Source of the DNA: Wenzhouxiangella sp. 15190
GTDB taxonomy: Bacteria > Pseudomonadota > Gammaproteobacteria > Xanthomonadales > Wenzhouxiangellaceae
Reading direction: 5' to 3'
Length of the DNA: 64,000 nt
NCBI RefSeq assembly: GCF_003417465.1
Contig: NZ_QVMV01000052.1
Span: 62,001 to 126,000 of the forward strand
Position numbers and translations under genes: made by a program. This document shows positions 1 to 9,348 of the stretch, piece by piece (position 1 is the first letter of the stretch; each line of letters opens with the position of its first letter). The notes beneath the pieces were generated by a model. It saw only the letters and a program-made list of their open reading frames with translations. It did no database searches and had not been told where the DNA came from.

Positions 1-647
1 ATCGCAGCTTCGGCCCCCGTCACTACGAACGTCTGGAATTTCTCGGCGACAGCCTGTTGAGCATGGTGATCGCCGAGCAGCTCTTTTGCGACCGGCCCCA
101 TGCCGCCGAAGGCGATCTGAGCCGGCTTCGATCCCGACTCGTGCGCGATGTCACCCTGGCCCGGCTGGCGGGCGAACTGAACCTGGGCGACCATCTCCGA
201 CTGGGTCCGGGTGAACTCAAAAGCGGCGGTTTCCTGCGCGAGTCGATCCTGGCCGATGTGTTCGAGGCCATCATCGGGGCGATCTATCTCGACGGCGGCT
301 TCGCCGAGGCGCGACGCGTGATCTGTGAATTGTTTGCCGGTCGTCTCGCCGACTTGCCGGATGCCGACAGTCTCAAGGATCCGAAGACCCGGCTGCAGGA
401 ACTGTTGCAAGGTCGGGGTTACGAACTCCCCGAATACCGGGTGATTTCGGAGTCCGGCGCCGACCATGCCAAACAGTTCGAGGTGGAATGCCGGGCCGGT
501 TCCCTGCTCGATCCCGTCCGGGCCGAAGCCGGCAGTCGCCGCAAGGCGGAACAGGCGGCTGCCCGGTTGATGCACGACCATCTCAAGGACTTGTTCGAAT
601 CCGGAAGCGGCAAGGCTTCCGTGGGCCGGGCCGGGAAGTATTCATGA
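1..647 (+). CDS. rnc: Ribonuclease III, 3' part (5' end outside window)
   Basis: Endonuclease that cleaves double-stranded RNA, used in rRNA processing and mRNA decay. The window opens inside the gene; the reading frame starts at base 3. The first visible residues include the RNase III signature HYERLEFLGDS, and a second catalytic-domain segment, DVFEAIIGAIYLDGG, follows about 70 residues later. The C-terminal part (from about base 350) fits the double-stranded RNA binding domain: KTRLQELLQGRG early and a closing A-x-R-K-A-E-Q-A-A-A helix. The stop TGA overlaps the era start as ATGA, so the two are probably translationally coupled. The order rnc-era-recO-pdxJ is classical for gammaproteobacteria. 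Identity is firm; only the N-terminal 25 or so residues are missing. Confidence 0.96.
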   Translation, partial: RSFGPRHYERLEFLGDSLLSMVIAEQLFCDRPHAAEGDLSRLRSRLVRDVTLARLAGELNLGDHLRLGPGELKSGGFLRESILADVFEAIIGAIYLDGGFAEARRVICELFAGRLADLPDADSLKDPKTRLQELLQGRGYELPEYRVISESGADHAKQFEVECRAGSLLDPVRAEAGSRRKAEQAAARLMHDHLKDLFESGSGKASVGRAGKYS

Positions 648-1540
648 CTTCTCAGCGCAGTGGTTATGTCGCCTTACTGGGCCGTCCCAATGTCGGCAAG
701 TCGACCCTGATCAACGCCCTCGTGGGCGAACGTGTGGCAATCGTCACGCACAAGCCGCAGACCACCCGACACCGAATTACGGGAATCGTCAACCGCGTGC
801 AGGGTCAGGCGGTGTTCGTGGACACACCGGGCCTGCATCGCCGACGCGATCACGCGCTCAATCGCCGGCTCAACCGGATTGCTGCCGATACCCGCCAGGG
901 TGTGGACCTGGTGGTCATGATGGTGGATGCCACGCGCTGGACTGACGAGGATCGCCGGGTGCTGGAAATGGTGGAGCAGCTCGATGGACCGAAGATGCTC
1001 GCTTTCAACAAGATCGACCTGCTCGATGATCGTACGAAGCTGCTCGAGAAAACCGCGGAACTGAGTTCGGAAGTCGATTTCGACGCCGTGGTCTACCTCT
1101 CGGCGGAGAAGTCGAAGGGGCTCGACGACCTGCTGGAGGAAGTCTTCCGGCATCTGCCCGAAGCCGAGCCCGTGTTCGATCCCGACCTGTTTACCGACAA
1201 GCCCGAGCGATTCCTGGTCGCCGAACTCATTCGTGAGCAGCTCATGCTGCAGTTGCACCAGGAAATCCCTTATGGCACGACGGTCGTCATCGAGCGTTTC
1301 GAGCGCACGGCAAAGCGTGTCGAGATCGATGCGCTGATCCTGGTCGCCAGCGATCGGCACAAGGGGATGGTCATCGGCAAAGGCGGCCAGGTACTCAAGC
1401 GCGTCGGCACGCGGGCGCGTCATCGTATCGCCGACCTGCTCGACGAGCGTGTTCATCTCGAGTTGCACGTCAAGACACGCGCCGACTGGATGGATGACGA
1501 AGCCGCGCTCGACGAGCTCGGCTACCGTCGCGATACCTGA
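644..1540 (+). CDS. era: GTPase Era
   Basis: Essential GTPase that binds the 3' end of 16S rRNA and helps 30S subunit maturation. The 298-residue product has the G1 P-loop GRPNVGKS at 13-20, G3 DTPG at 60-63, G4 NKID at 122-125, and a C-terminal type-II KH domain around 220-290 with VIGKGGQVLKRVG. The length is normal for the family. The ATG at 644 overlaps the rnc stop by four bases (ATGA); a longer in-frame extension upstream lies inside rnc and is not needed. recO follows after 9 bp, so the genes form one operon. Nothing in the protein looks unusual. Confidence 0.98.
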   Translation: MTSQRSGYVALLGRPNVGKSTLINALVGERVAIVTHKPQTTRHRITGIVNRVQGQAVFVDTPGLHRRRDHALNRRLNRIAADTRQGVDLVVMMVDATRWTDEDRRVLEMVEQLDGPKMLAFNKIDLLDDRTKLLEKTAELSSEVDFDAVVYLSAEKSKGLDDLLEEVFRHLPEAEPVFDPDLFTDKPERFLVAELIREQLMLQLHQEIPYGTTVVIERFERTAKRVEIDALILVASDRHKGMVIGKGGQVLKRVGTRARHRIADLLDERVHLELHVKTRADWMDDEAALDELGYRRDT

Positions 1541-1549
1541 GGAACCCTG

Positions 1550-2278
1550 ATGCCCCGCGTCGAGGAGCAGCCGGGCTGGGTTGTCCATCGCCGACCCTGG
1601 CGTGAGTCCAGCCTGCTGATCGAGTTTTTCGCCCGCGAGTACGGGCGTGTCGGCCTCGTGGCGAAAGGTGCGCGATCGGCACGCTCGGCCTGGCGCGGCC
1701 TGGCCGAGCCGTTCGTCCCGTTGGCGGCTTCCTGGTCGAGACGCGGCGAGATGGGCACGCTGACTTCGCTGGATACAACCGGGCCGCGTTATCGACTGAC
1801 GGGTCGGGCGCTGTGGTGCGGTCTTTATGTCAATGAATTGCTGTTGCGCCTGCTTGAGCGTGACGACCCCCATCCACGGCTTTTCGATGCCTGCGATGTG
1901 GTCCTTTCCGGGTTGGCGTCAGGCGAAGTCCCGCAGTCGCTGCTGTTGCGCCGTTTCGAGCTGGTGCTTCTTCGGGATATGGGGGTTGCGCCGGATTTCC
2001 ACAGCGATGCCGAAGGCACGGTCATCGAACCCGACGGGTTGTATCATCTACAGCCGGAAGCCGGTTTCGTGCCGGTCGATCGACCGGGTGGGGCTGTCTT
2101 CAGTGGTGCCGCTATTCGCGCGCTGGAGGCGGGCACCACCGACGAACGTGAAACGGCCCGCGAAATGCGCGAGTTGATGCGGCAATTGATCGATCATCAC
2201 CTGGCCGGCCGCGAGCTGGCCTCGCGCCGGCTGCTCGCCGGCGCAGCGACGGGAAGGACAGGAGGAAGCGAGTCATGA
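1550..2278 (+). CDS. recO: DNA repair protein RecO
   Basis: Recombination mediator that, with RecR, loads RecA on SSB-coated single-stranded DNA and anneals complementary strands. The 242-residue protein matches the usual length. It begins with an OB-fold segment ([20 protein letters not shown]), followed by LVAKGARS, typical of the RecO N-terminal domain, and continues into a helical C-terminal domain with the [11 protein letters not shown] helix. I see no CxxC zinc pair, which many gammaproteobacterial RecO proteins also lack. Its stop overlaps the pdxJ ATG (ATGA), so translation of pdxJ is likely coupled. The position between era and pdxJ supports the call. Confidence 0.95.
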   Translation: MPRVEEQPGWVVHRRPWRESSLLIEFFAREYGRVGLVAKGARSARSAWRGLAEPFVPLAASWSRRGEMGTLTSLDTTGPRYRLTGRALWCGLYVNELLLRLLERDDPHPRLFDACDVVLSGLASGEVPQSLLLRRFELVLLRDMGVAPDFHSDAEGTVIEPDGLYHLQPEAGFVPVDRPGGAVFSGAAIRALEAGTTDERETAREMRELMRQLIDHHLAGRELASRRLLAGAATGRTGGSES

Positions 2279-2997
2279 GTCAGGCGCTGTTGGGTGTCAA
2301 TATCGACCACGTAGCAACCCTGCGACAGGCCCGGCGCGGGCATCATCCATCGGTCGTGCAGGCCGCGCTCATGGCCGAGCAGGCCGGTGCCGACGCCATC
2401 ACCATTCACCTGCGCGAGGATCGCCGCCACATTCAGGATGACGACGTCCGCCTGCTTTCGGAGACGATTGGCACGCGTATGAACCTCGAACTGGCCGTCA
2501 CCGACGAGATGGTCGGCATCGCCGAGCGCGTACAGCCGAGTGATGTGTGCTTCGTTCCGGAGCGTCGTCAGGAGTTGACCACCGAAGGCGGACTGGACGT
2601 TTCCGCCGGCCGGGAACGTATCGCCGAGGCCTGCGAGCGCCTGGCGGCGGCCGGCATTCGCGTCAGCCTGTTCATCGATCCCGACCCGGTGCAGCTCGAA
2701 CTGGCCGTATCCGTCGGTGCCCCGGTGGTGGAGCTTCACACCGGCGCCTTTGCCGAGGCGCGGGGACGGGCAGCGGCCGAGGAACTAACGCGCCTGCGCC
2801 AGGCGGTTGCGATCGGTCACCGACTCGGCCTGGTGGTCAATGCCGGCCACGGCCTCGATTATCACAACATTCGGCCGGTGGCGGCCATCGACGGCATCGC
2901 CGAATTCAATATCGGCCACGCCATCGTCTCGCGCGCCGTTTTCAGCGGTCTGGATGCGGCGGTTCGGGAAATGCGTCGGCTGATCGCCGATGCCTGA
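2275..2997 (+). CDS. pdxJ: Pyridoxine 5'-phosphate synthase PdxJ
   Basis: Condenses 3-amino-1-hydroxyacetone phosphate with 1-deoxyxylulose 5-phosphate to pyridoxine 5'-phosphate, the last ring-forming step of DXP-dependent vitamin B6 synthesis. The 240-residue TIM-barrel protein starts [18 protein letters not shown], the highly conserved PdxJ N-terminus, and contains [28 protein letters not shown] and [12 protein letters not shown], all conserved active-site or phosphate-binding segments. The ATG overlaps the recO stop. The gene ends 2 bp before the stop of the convergent REC-Hpt gene, with no obvious terminator between them. Confidence 0.98.
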   Translation: MSQALLGVNIDHVATLRQARRGHHPSVVQAALMAEQAGADAITIHLREDRRHIQDDDVRLLSETIGTRMNLELAVTDEMVGIAERVQPSDVCFVPERRQELTTEGGLDVSAGRERIAEACERLAAAGIRVSLFIDPDPVQLELAVSVGAPVVELHTGAFAEARGRAAAEELTRLRQAVAIGHRLGLVVNAGHGLDYHNIRPVAAIDGIAEFNIGHAIVSRAVFSGLDAAVREMRRLIADA

Positions 2998-2999
2998 AG

Positions 3000-3773
3000 T
3001 CAGACGTGACGCAAGGCCTGCCGGGTTGCGTGGGCGATTCGCAGAAAATTGAGATAGGCGGTGCCCGGTGAGCTGTCCAGCCCGGACAGCAGCCGCTGGC
3101 GCAGCATTCGGCAGGCCTGGGTCATGCGTGTGGCTCCGGCGTAGCCGCCTGCGCCGGCCCACTGGTGCAGCAGTTCGGCCGCCTCGCCGTATTCCCTGGC
3201 GGTCATCATGCGGTCGAGCTCTGGCAGTTTCTCGTCGAGTTCGTTCGACAGCATGTCCTGTAGCCGGCTCGCCAGCTCCGCTTCGCCATTGGCGGCTGCC
3301 AGCGCACGGGTCCGGTCGATGAGCTGCGTCGGGGCCGCCGGCTGTTCCTGCGGTGTGCGGCGGGCGCCCGGATTGAAAAGGGCTTCGATCGCCTCGACCA
3401 GGTCGGGGATGCTGATCGGCTTGTTGAGATAGTCGTCGAAGCCGGCTTCGAGCAGCCTGAATCGTTCCTCGGGCCGGGCGTCGGCCGTCAGCGCAACCAT
3501 CTGTGCGTGCGCAGAGTGAGCGTCGAGATCGCGTATCCTGTTGGCTGTTGCCAGACCGTCCATGCGCGGCATGTGCAGATCCATGAGAATCACATCGAAA
3601 TCCTCACGTTCGCACAGCTCGATCGCGCCCGGTCCGTCCTCGGCCAGCTCGACGCGTCCGGCCACACGGCTCAGGCCCGTGCCGAGAAACTCGCGATTGA
3701 TGCGGTGGTCGTCGACCACCAGCACGCTGAGCGCTTCGATCGAGTAGCGTGATGTTGGCTTCATGGCTGCCAT
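3000..3773 (-). CDS. Response-regulator receiver + Hpt phosphotransfer protein
   Basis: A 257-residue cytoplasmic phosphorelay protein with two domains. Residues 15-133 are a receiver domain: acidic pair D21/D22, phosphoacceptor D65 in VILMDLHMPRMDG, T96 and K118 in YLNKPIS. Residues 150-257 look like a histidine phosphotransfer (Hpt) helical domain with candidate phosphohistidine H203 in LLHQWAGAGGYAGA; the usual H-x-L-K-G is changed to H-Q-W-A-G. There is no DNA-binding output and no kinase beside it, so it probably acts as an intermediate in a multistep relay with a distant hybrid kinase. This resembles the tail of BarA/GacS-type kinases on its own. An internal ATG at codon 4 (3764) is an alternative start. 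The 5' end overlaps the divergent gene at 3752. Confidence 0.8.
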   Translation of the reverse strand: MAAMKPTSRYSIEALSVLVVDDHRINREFLGTGLSRVAGRVELAEDGPGAIELCEREDFDVILMDLHMPRMDGLATANRIRDLDAHSAHAQMVALTADARPEERFRLLEAGFDDYLNKPISIPDLVEAIEALFNPGARRTPQEQPAAPTQLIDRTRALAAANGEAELASRLQDMLSNELDEKLPELDRMMTAREYGEAAELLHQWAGAGGYAGATRMTQACRMLRQRLLSGLDSSPGTAYLNFLRIAHATRQALRHV

Positions 3774-5791
3774 CTTACCCGAGCCGTGCGGCGGGAAGAA
3801 CCGTCGTCTCGCTGATATTGCTGGCGCTGCATGTTACCGCTGTCCAGGCTGAAAACCGTCTCGTGCTGGAGTCGGCGGCCGGCCATGCCGGCCCGGTGAG
3901 CTGGCAGTCGGCGGAAATCGCGCTCGCGCCGTCCCTCGATCCGGAAGCCGGTTCGAGTTGGCGTCTGGAAATCGATGGCCTGGCGGTCGCAGGCTTGCAG
4001 GGTTCGTTGAGCGTGAACTGTTCCCTGGGCGGGCTGCAGGGAGCGTGGCCATGGTGTGCATCGGGGCGGTTTCAGTGGCAGGAGACGCATGGCGGCGCCA
4101 CGCTGGCCGGCCGTTTGAGTCGGCCGGAAACCCGGGCGGGCATTGGCTTCGAGCTGGACGATATCGGCCTTTCCGGCCGGGTCGGCTGGCCGTCCGGCGA
4201 TGTTGATCCATTGCCGCCGGCATCGTTTCGCTTCGATGATTTCGATCTGGCTGCACTGCCGGCGAGTTTGCTCGAGTCGCTGGGCCTGAGTGTTCTCGAG
4301 GGACGGCTGAACGGGTTTGCCGAGCTATCGCAGGGCCTGATGACGTTCGAGCTCGATATCGTCGACACGGGGTTTGACCGCGCCGACGGACGGGTTGCCG
4401 GCGCCGGACTTTCGCTGGGATTGCGCGGGGAGCTGATCGGTCTTGCGGCAGGGGAGCCGCTCGAATTTTCCGCGGCGCTGTCTCAAAGCGCCGGCGAACT
4501 ATTGGCGGGCCCGATTTATCTGCCCCCGCCCGAGCGTCCCCTGACGCTCGATATGGTGGGTGTATTCAAGCCGGGAGAAAACCTGCGCGTCGACTCGCTG
4601 AAGATCGATGACGGTGGTCTGGTCGAGGCCGAGGGTCGACTTGTCCTCCAGGCCGGAGGCGATGGTTGGCGGCTGGCCGAACTCGACATCGACCAGGCGC
4701 GAGTCGACTTTCCCGGTGCCTGGCGGCGCTGGGGAGACGGTCCGGCATCGGCCAGCGGATTGCCGGATCTGGCGACCGAAGGCGAGATGACCGCCTCGCT
4801 TGGATGGCGAACCGGGCGGCTCGAATCGCTGGACCTTCAACTGGACGGTGTCAGCGCCCGCGATGCGGCAGGACGGTTTGCTGTCGACTCCGTGGACGGG
4901 CGTCTGCAGCGTTCGTCGGAACGGCTACTGGCCGACCTGGCCTGGGACGGTCTCGAACTATTCCAACTGGTGTTCGGCGGCTCGCGGCTGACGGCCAGCG
5001 GCAAGCCGGCCGACTGGCAGCTTACCCGGGCCTTGAGGCTGCCGTTGCTCGATGGCGCCGTGGTGGTCGATCGACTGAATCTCGCCGCTGACGACACCGG
5101 CGAACACTCGATCACGCTGGATGCGAGCATTGAGCCGCTCGATTTGGCCGGCTTGACGCAGATGCTCGGCCTGCCGAGTTTTGGCGGTCAATTGTCGGGC
5201 AGTTTTCCGGGTGTGCGCGTCAGCGGTGAGACGATCGCCTTTGACGGCGGCATCGATATCGGGGCATTTTCCGGCGGTATCCGCATGAGCGAGCTGGTCA
5301 TCGAGCGTCCTTTCGGCTCGCTGCCCGCGCTGGCCGCCCAGGTCGAGATCGAGCGACTCGACCTGGCGGAGTTGACCGGCACCTTCAATTTCGGCCACAT
5401 GGAGGGCGAGATGTCGGGCTGGATGCGCGATCTGCGGTTACTCGATTGGCGGCCGGTGGCCATGGATGCACGCCTTTATACGCATGACGACGCCCCGAGC
5501 CGACGCATCAGCCAGCGTGCCGTGGAGAATCTCTCCCGTCTCGGCGGCGGCGCGGCGGCCATCGGCGTCACGGTGTTGCGCATGTTCGAGGAATTTCCGT
5601 ACCGCCGTGCCGGTCTGGCATGCCGCCTGGATCGCAATATCTGTCACATCGACGGCGTCGCGCCACACGAGTCGGGCGGTTTCTACATCGTCGAGGGCCG
5701 CGGCCTGCCGCACCTCGACGTGGTCGGTCATCGTCGCCTGATCGACTGGCCGCGACTGGTCGCGCAGTTGGTGGCGGTCACCAGCGGTTGA
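3752..5791 (+). CDS. Large secreted AsmA/YdbH-like envelope protein
   Basis: A protein of about 680 residues with an N-terminal signal or anchor (hydrophobic VVSLILLALHVTAVQA at about 20-35), then a long beta-rich sequence with recurring patterns such as LDLAGLTQMLG and LDLAELTGTFNFGHMEG. The C-terminal 70 residues (FEEFPYRRAGLACRLD, HIDGV, GFYIVEGRGLP, DWPRLVAQL) look like the end of the YdbH/AsmA-like group, which in Enterobacteria contributes to phospholipid transport across the periplasm. I infer an envelope-lipid role, not a specific reaction. Start choice is uncertain: GTG 3749, ATG 3752 and TTG 3755 are all in frame, and all overlap the divergent REC-Hpt gene. It converges on yfjD with a 1-bp gap. 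Confidence 0.6.
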   Translation: MLASWLPSYPSRAAGRTVVSLILLALHVTAVQAENRLVLESAAGHAGPVSWQSAEIALAPSLDPEAGSSWRLEIDGLAVAGLQGSLSVNCSLGGLQGAWPWCASGRFQWQETHGGATLAGRLSRPETRAGIGFELDDIGLSGRVGWPSGDVDPLPPASFRFDDFDLAALPASLLESLGLSVLEGRLNGFAELSQGLMTFELDIVDTGFDRADGRVAGAGLSLGLRGELIGLAAGEPLEFSAALSQSAGELLAGPIYLPPPERPLTLDMVGVFKPGENLRVDSLKIDDGGLVEAEGRLVLQAGGDGWRLAELDIDQARVDFPGAWRRWGDGPASASGLPDLATEGEMTASLGWRTGRLESLDLQLDGVSARDAAGRFAVDSVDGRLQRSSERLLADLAWDGLELFQLVFGGSRLTASGKPADWQLTRALRLPLLDGAVVVDRLNLAADDTGEHSITLDASIEPLDLAGLTQMLGLPSFGGQLSGSFPGVRVSGETIAFDGGIDIGAFSGGIRMSELVIERPFGSLPALAAQVEIERLDLAELTGTFNFGHMEGEMSGWMRDLRLLDWRPVAMDARLYTHDDAPSRRISQRAVENLSRLGGGAAAIGVTVLRMFEEFPYRRAGLACRLDRNICHIDGVAPHESGGFYIVEGRGLPHLDVVGHRRLIDWPRLVAQLVAVTSG

Positions 5792-5792
5792 G

Positions 5793-7046
5793 TCACCGCA
5801 CCTGCCTGACCTGGACCTTCCGGATGCGCTTGTCGACCATGTCGACGATGGTGAAGATATGGTCACCGATGCGCAGGCTGGTGCGGCCGTCGGGCAAGGA
5901 CTCCAGATGTTCGAGGATCAGGCCGTTGAGCGTCCTGGCGCCGGTGACGGGAAGGCCCCAGTCGAAGCGCCGGTTGAGCATGCGCACGGTCGCGCCGCCG
6001 TCGATGATCCAGTCGCCGTTTTCGAGCTTGCGCATCAGGCGCTGGCGGTTACCGCGCTCGCTGGTGAATTCACCGACGATTTCCTCGAGGATGTCGTCGA
6101 GCGTGACCAGACCCTGGATGTCGCCGTACTCGTCGACAACCAGGCCCAGTCGCCGTTCGCGCGTCTGGAACTCGAGCAGCTGCTGGGTTAGCGGCGTCCC
6201 TTCGGGTACGAAGTAGGCTGACCGGATGGCCTTCTCGAGCGTATCCCGCTGCAGAAGGCCCTGCGTGAGCCCCGGCAGCACGGAACGGATGTGGAGCACG
6301 CCGATCATGTTCTCCAGGTCGCCGCGCCATACCGGCAGGCGTGTGTAGATGCTGGTCTCGAGCGTTTGCAGGATTTCGTCCCAGTCGGCCTCCAGGTCGA
6401 TGCCGACGATGTCCTGGCGGGGCACCATCACGTCGTCGACCGAGCCGTGCTCGAGGTCGAGAATGTTGATCAGCATCTGACGGTGGTCGAGGGAAATGTG
6501 TCGCCCGCCTTCCTTGACCAGGGTGCGCAACTCCTCCCGACTGATGGAGTCCTGGGCGCTGAGCTTGTGGGCGCCGAAGGGGCGCAACAGGGTGGCCGCC
6601 AGCACGTTGACCAGCCAGACTGCCGGGTAGAGCAGCTTCAGCAACGGGACCAGCACATAGCTGGCCGGATAGGCGATGCGCTCGGGTTTGAGTGCGGCCA
6701 GGGTCTTGGGTGCAACCTCTGCGAAGACCAGGATCACGGCAGTCAGCACCAGCGTGGACACCCAGATGCCCGATTCGCCAAGTATCCGGATGGCGATGAC
6801 GGTTGCCACCGAGGCCGCGAGAATGTTGACCATGTTGTTGCCCAGCAGGATGATGCCGAACATCCGATCGGGCTTGGCCAGCAGGCGTTGCGCCAGCTTC
6901 GCGCCGCGGTGGCCGCTATTGGCGTGGTGGCGCATACGGTAACGGTTGAGGGCCACCAGCCCTGTCTCGGAGCTGGAGAAAAAAGCCGACAGCACGATCA
7001 GGATGGCCAGCAGGGTGAACAGTGCGGACAGCGGCGCTTCGGTCAT
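5793..7046 (-). CDS. yfjD: CNNM/CorC-family membrane protein YfjD
   Basis: Integral membrane protein of the HlyC/CorC (CNNM) family, linked to Mg2+/Co2+ transport or resistance. The 417 residues contain an N-terminal DUF21 region of about four membrane helices (residues 5-150, with SAFFSSSETGLVALNRYR and FAEVAPKTLA), two cytoplasmic CBS domains (about 195-320, with DVMVPRQDIVGID and GLVVDEYGDIQGLVTLDDI), and a C-terminal CorC/HlyC domain (about 335-410). The order ffh / ypjD / yfjD is the same as in E. coli. It lies 4 bp downstream of ypjD and is almost certainly co-transcribed with it. Ion specificity cannot be read from the sequence. Confidence 0.9.
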   Translation of the reverse strand: MTEAPLSALFTLLAILIVLSAFFSSSETGLVALNRYRMRHHANSGHRGAKLAQRLLAKPDRMFGIILLGNNMVNILAASVATVIAIRILGESGIWVSTLVLTAVILVFAEVAPKTLAALKPERIAYPASYVLVPLLKLLYPAVWLVNVLAATLLRPFGAHKLSAQDSISREELRTLVKEGGRHISLDHRQMLINILDLEHGSVDDVMVPRQDIVGIDLEADWDEILQTLETSIYTRLPVWRGDLENMIGVLHIRSVLPGLTQGLLQRDTLEKAIRSAYFVPEGTPLTQQLLEFQTRERRLGLVVDEYGDIQGLVTLDDILEEIVGEFTSERGNRQRLMRKLENGDWIIDGGATVRMLNRRFDWGLPVTGARTLNGLILEHLESLPDGRTSLRIGDHIFTIVDMVDKRIRKVQVRQVR

Positions 7047-7050
7047 GACG

Positions 7051-7851
7051 TCAGCCCGGGGGCGGAGCCTGCCAGCTGCGATCCAGGAAAACCTCCAGCA
7101 CCAGCTTGCTGCCGAAGTAGGCCAGCACCAGCACGGCCATGGCGATCAGCGTCCACCGAACCGCCCGGCGGCCGCGCCAGCCCAGCCGCCAGCGGCCGAG
7201 CAGGAGCAGGCCGAACAGTAACCAGGAGAGGATTGACAAGGCACTCTTGTGGACCAGGTGCTGGGCAAACAGGTTGTCGATGAAGAGCATGCCGGATGCC
7301 AGGCTGAGCGTAAGCAGGAGCCATCCCCCCAGAATCAGCCGGAACATGATGGTTTCGATCACTGCCAGCGGCGGCAGGAATTCCAGGCGGTGAACCAGCC
7401 GCGGATGGCGTAGCGCGTAGTCCTGGGCGGCGAGCATCAGCGCGTTGATCGCGGCGATGCTCAAAAGGCTGTAGGCCATCAGCGAGCTGATGATGTGCAA
7501 TCGGGCCGTGGTGGACAACTGACCCAGAATCAGCGGTTCGATCGGCACCAGCCATTGCAGCGCCACACACAGCGCCGCGCCGGGCAGGGCGATCATGCAG
7601 GCTTCGCCCGAGCGCGTCGCGATCGCCGTGACGACGAGCGTGCCCATCACGAGCAGGGCCGAAAGCGACAGCATGTTGATGAAGTTGGAGTCCCACCCGG
7701 CCGGCGTATCGATGGCATGCGACAGGGCGAGGCCGTGCAGAACCACGCCGAGCGCCGCGAAGATGACGCCCGTCTGGCGGAATTGCCGACGGTCGCGCAG
7801 TTCGGCCAGTACCAGGTCGCCCGTGGCGCCCAGGTAGATGGCGATCGGCAT
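7051..7851 (-). CDS. ypjD: YpjD, CcsA/ResC-like inner-membrane protein
   Basis: Polytopic inner-membrane protein of the cytochrome c assembly (CcsA-like) family with about eight predicted hydrophobic helices. Conserved family segments are visible: LHIISSLMAYSLLSIAAIN and HKSALSILSWLLFGLLLLGR, the latter with the conserved histidine near the last helices. In E. coli the homologue sits between ffh and yfjD, exactly as here, and has been tied to Mg2+ handling (CorE); haem handling is the alternative suggested by the fold. I chose ATG 7851 because the family starts directly in the first helix (MPIAIYLGATGDLVLAEL); a TTG at 7878 would add nine residues. Neither has a clear Shine-Dalgarno sequence. 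Confidence 0.85.
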   Translation of the reverse strand: MPIAIYLGATGDLVLAELRDRRQFRQTGVIFAALGVVLHGLALSHAIDTPAGWDSNFINMLSLSALLVMGTLVVTAIATRSGEACMIALPGAALCVALQWLVPIEPLILGQLSTTARLHIISSLMAYSLLSIAAINALMLAAQDYALRHPRLVHRLEFLPPLAVIETIMFRLILGGWLLLTLSLASGMLFIDNLFAQHLVHKSALSILSWLLFGLLLLGRWRLGWRGRRAVRWTLIAMAVLVLAYFGSKLVLEVFLDRSWQAPPPG

Positions 7852-7910
7852 CAGGTGAAACAGAGCGTTCTTGTCCAAGTGATGAGCGACTGCAGAAGAC
7901 TTCGTCCCAG

Positions 7911-7916
7911 TATAAT
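7911..7916 (+). promoter_or_regulatory. Consensus -10 box upstream of ffh
   Basis: A perfect TATAAT lies 31 bp upstream of the ffh ATG in the short divergent gap with ypjD. No good -35 hexamer sits 16-18 bp further upstream, so either an activator helps or the promoter is weak. The transcript would start near 7923 with a leader of about 25 nt. Confidence 0.5.
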
Positions 7917-7947
7917 GTGTTGATACCGATCTGTAAGAAGCATTCTA

Positions 7948-9321
7948 ATGTTCGACCAGCTCAGCAAACGACTGTCCGGTTCGCTGGAACGGCTCAGAAG
8001 CCGCGGCCGGCTGACCGAGGACAATATTCGCGAATCCCTGCGCGAAGTTCGCGTCGCTCTGCTCGAGGCCGACGTCGCGCTGCCCGTGGTCAAGGACTTC
8101 ATCGCTCGTGTCAGCGACCGGGCGGTAGGGCAGGAGGTCACCAGGAGCCTCAAGCCCGGCCAGGCACTGGTCAAGGTCGTGCACGAGGAGCTCAAGCACG
8201 TCCTCGGGGACGAACAGGCACCGCTGAACCTGGAACGTCAGGCGCCGGTGGTCATCCTGTTGGCCGGCCTGCAGGGCGCCGGCAAGACGACCACCGCAGG
8301 CAAGCTGGCCAAGTATCTCCAGGAGCGCGAGAAGAAAAAGGTCATGCTGGCCAGCTGCGACGTCTACCGGCCGGCGGCCATCGATCAGCTCGAAACCCTG
8401 GCCGGCCAGGTCGAGGCCGGATTCTTCCGCTCCGAAGAGGCCGCCGATCCGGTGCGCATTGCCGAAGATGCCGTCGGCCAGGCGCGCAGGCAGTTCGCCG
8501 ACGTCCTGATACTCGATACCGCCGGCCGCCTGGCCGTCGACGAGGCGATGATGGACGAGATTCGCCGCGTGTATGCCGCTGCCGACCCGGCCGAAGTGCT
8601 GTTCGTCGTCGATGCCATGACGGGCCAGGACGCGGCCAACACCGCCAAAGCGTTCCACGAGGCGCTGCCGCTTTCGGGCGTGGTGCTGACCAAGACCGAC
8701 GGCGACGCCCGCGGCGGCGCTGCACTGTCGGTGCGTCACATCACCGGCGCGCCGATCAAGTTCCTCGGCACGGGCGAGAAGATCGACGGGATCGAGCCCT
8801 TCCATCCCGACCGGCTGGCCTCGCGCATCCTGGGTATGGGAGACGTATTGAGTCTGGTCGAGGACGTCGAGCGCACGGTCGATCAGAAGCAGGCGAAGAA
8901 GCTGGCCGGCAAGGTCGGCAAGGGCAGCCGGCGCTTCGGCCTCGACGATTTCCGCGACCAGCTGCTGCAGATGGACAAGCTCGGCGGCATGGGCGCGCTG
9001 ATGGACAAGCTGCCGGGCATGGGCAACCTGCCCGACGCGGTCAAGTCGCAGGTCGACGACAAGCAGACGCGGCGCATGGTGGCCATCATCAACTCGATGA
9101 CGCCCAAGGAGCGCCGCTTTCCCGACATCATCAAGGGCTCGCGCAAGCGTCGCATCGCTGCGGGCTCGGGCCTGCAGATCCAGGACGTCAATCGCCTGCT
9201 CAAACAGCACAAGCAGATGCAGAAGATGATGAAGAAGGTCGGCAACAAGGGTTCGATGGCCAAGATGATGAAGCGCCTGCCGGGCGGCATGCCCGGCGGC
9301 GGGGGTGGAATGCCCTTTTAA
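7948..9321 (+). CDS. ffh: Signal recognition particle protein Ffh
   Basis: GTPase subunit of the bacterial signal recognition particle; with 4.5S RNA it targets nascent inner-membrane proteins to FtsY and SecYEG. The 457-residue protein has an N-terminal helical N domain (to about 90), a G domain with P-loop GLQGAGKTTT at about 107-116, ASCDVYRPAA, DTAGRLAVDE and TKTDGDARGG, and a methionine-rich M domain from about 325 (LLQMDKLGGMGALMDKLPG and QMQKMMKKVGNKG) that binds RNA and signal peptides. It ends in a Gly/Met-rich tail (GGGGGMPF). It is divergent from ypjD and followed by the rpsP operon after 104 bp. No 4.5S RNA gene is visible in the window. Confidence 0.98.
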   Translation: MFDQLSKRLSGSLERLRSRGRLTEDNIRESLREVRVALLEADVALPVVKDFIARVSDRAVGQEVTRSLKPGQALVKVVHEELKHVLGDEQAPLNLERQAPVVILLAGLQGAGKTTTAGKLAKYLQEREKKKVMLASCDVYRPAAIDQLETLAGQVEAGFFRSEEAADPVRIAEDAVGQARRQFADVLILDTAGRLAVDEAMMDEIRRVYAAADPAEVLFVVDAMTGQDAANTAKAFHEALPLSGVVLTKTDGDARGGAALSVRHITGAPIKFLGTGEKIDGIEPFHPDRLASRILGMGDVLSLVEDVERTVDQKQAKKLAGKVGKGSRRFGLDDFRDQLLQMDKLGGMGALMDKLPGMGNLPDAVKSQVDDKQTRRMVAIINSMTPKERRFPDIIKGSRKRRIAAGSGLQIQDVNRLLKQHKQMQKMMKKVGNKGSMAKMMKRLPGGMPGGGGGMPF

Positions 9322-9348
9322 CCCCTTCCATACAGCGTGAGAATCCGC

